Origin: Edolisoma coerulescens
Taxonomy: Eukaryota; Chordata; Aves; Passeriformes; Campephagidae
Length of the DNA: 64,000 nucleotides
Reading direction: 5' to 3'
Assembly (NCBI GenBank): GCA_013397115.1
Contig: VWZW01004630.1
Location: 192,257 to 256,256, forward strand
The position numbers were made by a program, and so were the translations under genes. Positions 63,001 to 64,000 of this stretch are shown in pieces (within the stretch, counting starts at the first letter, position 1; each line of letters starts with the position of its first letter). Below the pieces are notes generated by a model, which was not told where the DNA came from, ran no database searches, and saw nothing but the letters and a program-made list of their open reading frames with translations.

Positions 63001-63888
63001 TCCAAATCCCACATTTGGATCATTTCTAAATCCTGCTGTTTTTACCTCCAAAAACCTCCAGACCTCTACTCTGCCTCACTGTGAGTAAAACCTGATATCC
63101 AAAGTGCCATGAATATCCAGCTTCACTGATGCAAATCCCTCTCGTCTGCCTTTCTTAACAGCAGTGCTGCTTGGTCCAGTATGAATAAAATAGAGCCAGA
63201 AAGATGCTAGGAAGGGAGAACAGATAAACCACAGCAGCCACAGGGAGATTTGGATGTCTAACATAAAGAAAACTCCTATTCAGCCCAGATCCCCTGGGCT
63301 CAAGAGTATGGCCAGCACAGATGGAATCTTCAGGGACTGTTGCTGCCAAACTCTCATAGAGACTACATGGGAAATTTTCAGAGGCTTGTGATACACTCAG
63401 ATTTACACAGATTCCTGACCCCAGGTTCTCCAGCTTCAAAAAAAAAGTGGTTATAAGATTTTTTTTTTTTAAACCATTGTGTAGACTCTGTTTTGCCTTG
63501 AATTTGTTCTTTGTCTACTGAAACTTTCCCCAGAAAATCAGCCTAAGGCTGATGGTAGCCATGGAGAAATCAGGTCCACACTTTTCAAATTATACACTAC
63601 CATAGAAAAGGTCTCATAAAGGAATGTGTTACATAACTTCAATGACAGCCACCTTTGCCAGCTTTATCTTTTGTTTTCTCGGCAAAGGACCACCTACTTC
63701 GTGCCGCGTGACATTCTACAAATGAGTCATGCAGGCTCTTCCAGATTAAACTGCAAGCCAAGGTTTCAATGCAAATCTTTTGTGATCTCCTATTGTTAAA
63801 CAGTTTCTAAATAAAAACAAAACCAGAGAGTTTGTTGTAAGTGTATTTTTAACCGAGTCTCATTGGTCGCACTCAGTTACTGAGAGCC

Positions 63889-64000
63889 CATAGAATCTCA
63901 CACTGGTTTGGGTTGGAAGGGACCTTTAAAGGTCATGTAGTACAAACCCCTGCAATGAGCAGGGACATATTCAACCAGATAAGGTTATTCAGAGCCCCAT
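63889..64000 (-). mobile_element. CR1 LINE 3' end, antisense, cut by window end
   Basis: The sequence starts with CATAGAATCTCACACTGG and continues with TTTGGGTTGGAAGGGACC, TTTAAAGGTCATGTAGTACA, AACCCCTGCAATGAGCAGGG and CAGAGCCCCAT. This is the reverse complement of the CR1 3' tail and untranslated region. The element continues past the end of the window, so its length is unknown. Confidence 0.95.

Larger units (their letters stand above)
54371..63888. other. Mostly unique noncoding sequence
   Basis: No gene is supported. It holds a nine-base C run at 54541, a GC-richer block with overlapping frames (about 56370-56760), octamer- and homeodomain-rich stretches (about 55880-56060 and 59400-59680), and a 52-base segment with splice-like ends (61269-61320). 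A 164-codon frame at 62407-62901 is unrecognised, and part of its sequence might be a very old repeat. Confidence 0.5.

Noticed and set aside
1..64000. Endogenous retrovirus, tRNA or rRNA genes, CRISPR, or bacterial-type operon
   Set aside because: No long terminal repeat pair, primer-binding site, gag/pol-like frame, tRNA fold, rRNA core or spaced repeat array was found by eye. The only polymerase-like protein sequence is CR1 reverse transcriptase.

Overview
This is AT-rich vertebrate nuclear DNA, almost certainly from a bird. The best evidence is a set of CR1 LINE copies. Two sense copies end in the avian CR1 3' signature of tandem ATTCTATG-like units (ending at 2392 and 18048). Antisense copies begin with the matching reverse-complement head near 19212 and 63889. 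One degraded MIR-type SINE (14485-14585) and two very old CR1 copies (28891-29200, 53775-54370) fit an old amniote background. There is no bacterial, phage or organellar organisation, and no operon, CRISPR array, tRNA or rRNA that I can recognise.

Layout: 1-2082 is single-copy sequence with a possible terminal-exon-like segment near 1385-1601. A well-kept CR1 3' end follows at 2083-2392. From 2393 to 17971 the sequence is mostly unique, with an A-rich strand-biased tract (8985-9440), the MIR, and short low-complexity runs. A CR1 cluster fills 17972-20012: a short sense fragment, a 0.6 kb sense copy and a 0.8 kb antisense copy. The last two face each other tail to tail across a CpG-rich spacer that carries a three-unit 18-bp minisatellite. 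Just beyond it, on the minus strand, lies the best exon candidate of the window (20214-20489). From 20490 to 48899 the sequence is largely unique, with one ancient CR1 and a weaker exon candidate on the plus strand (34156-34321). An antisense CR1 ORF2 fragment covering the start of the reverse transcriptase lies at 48900-49905. A young and an ancient antisense CR1 sit side by side at 53608-54370. The window closes inside another antisense CR1 (63889-64000).

No complete gene can be supported. The predicted open frames are short and mostly without recognisable protein features. The longest (191 codons near 18912-19487) spans CR1, spacer and minisatellite and is fortuitous. The window is best read as intergenic or deep intronic DNA. 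Two stretches have splice sites at both ends and an uninterrupted frame between them; they are offered as candidates, not established exons. I did not find a convincing undescribed system. The items most worth checking are the minus-strand exon candidate, the inverted CR1 pair with its CpG-rich centre, and a few homeodomain- and octamer-rich blocks that may be conserved noncoding elements.
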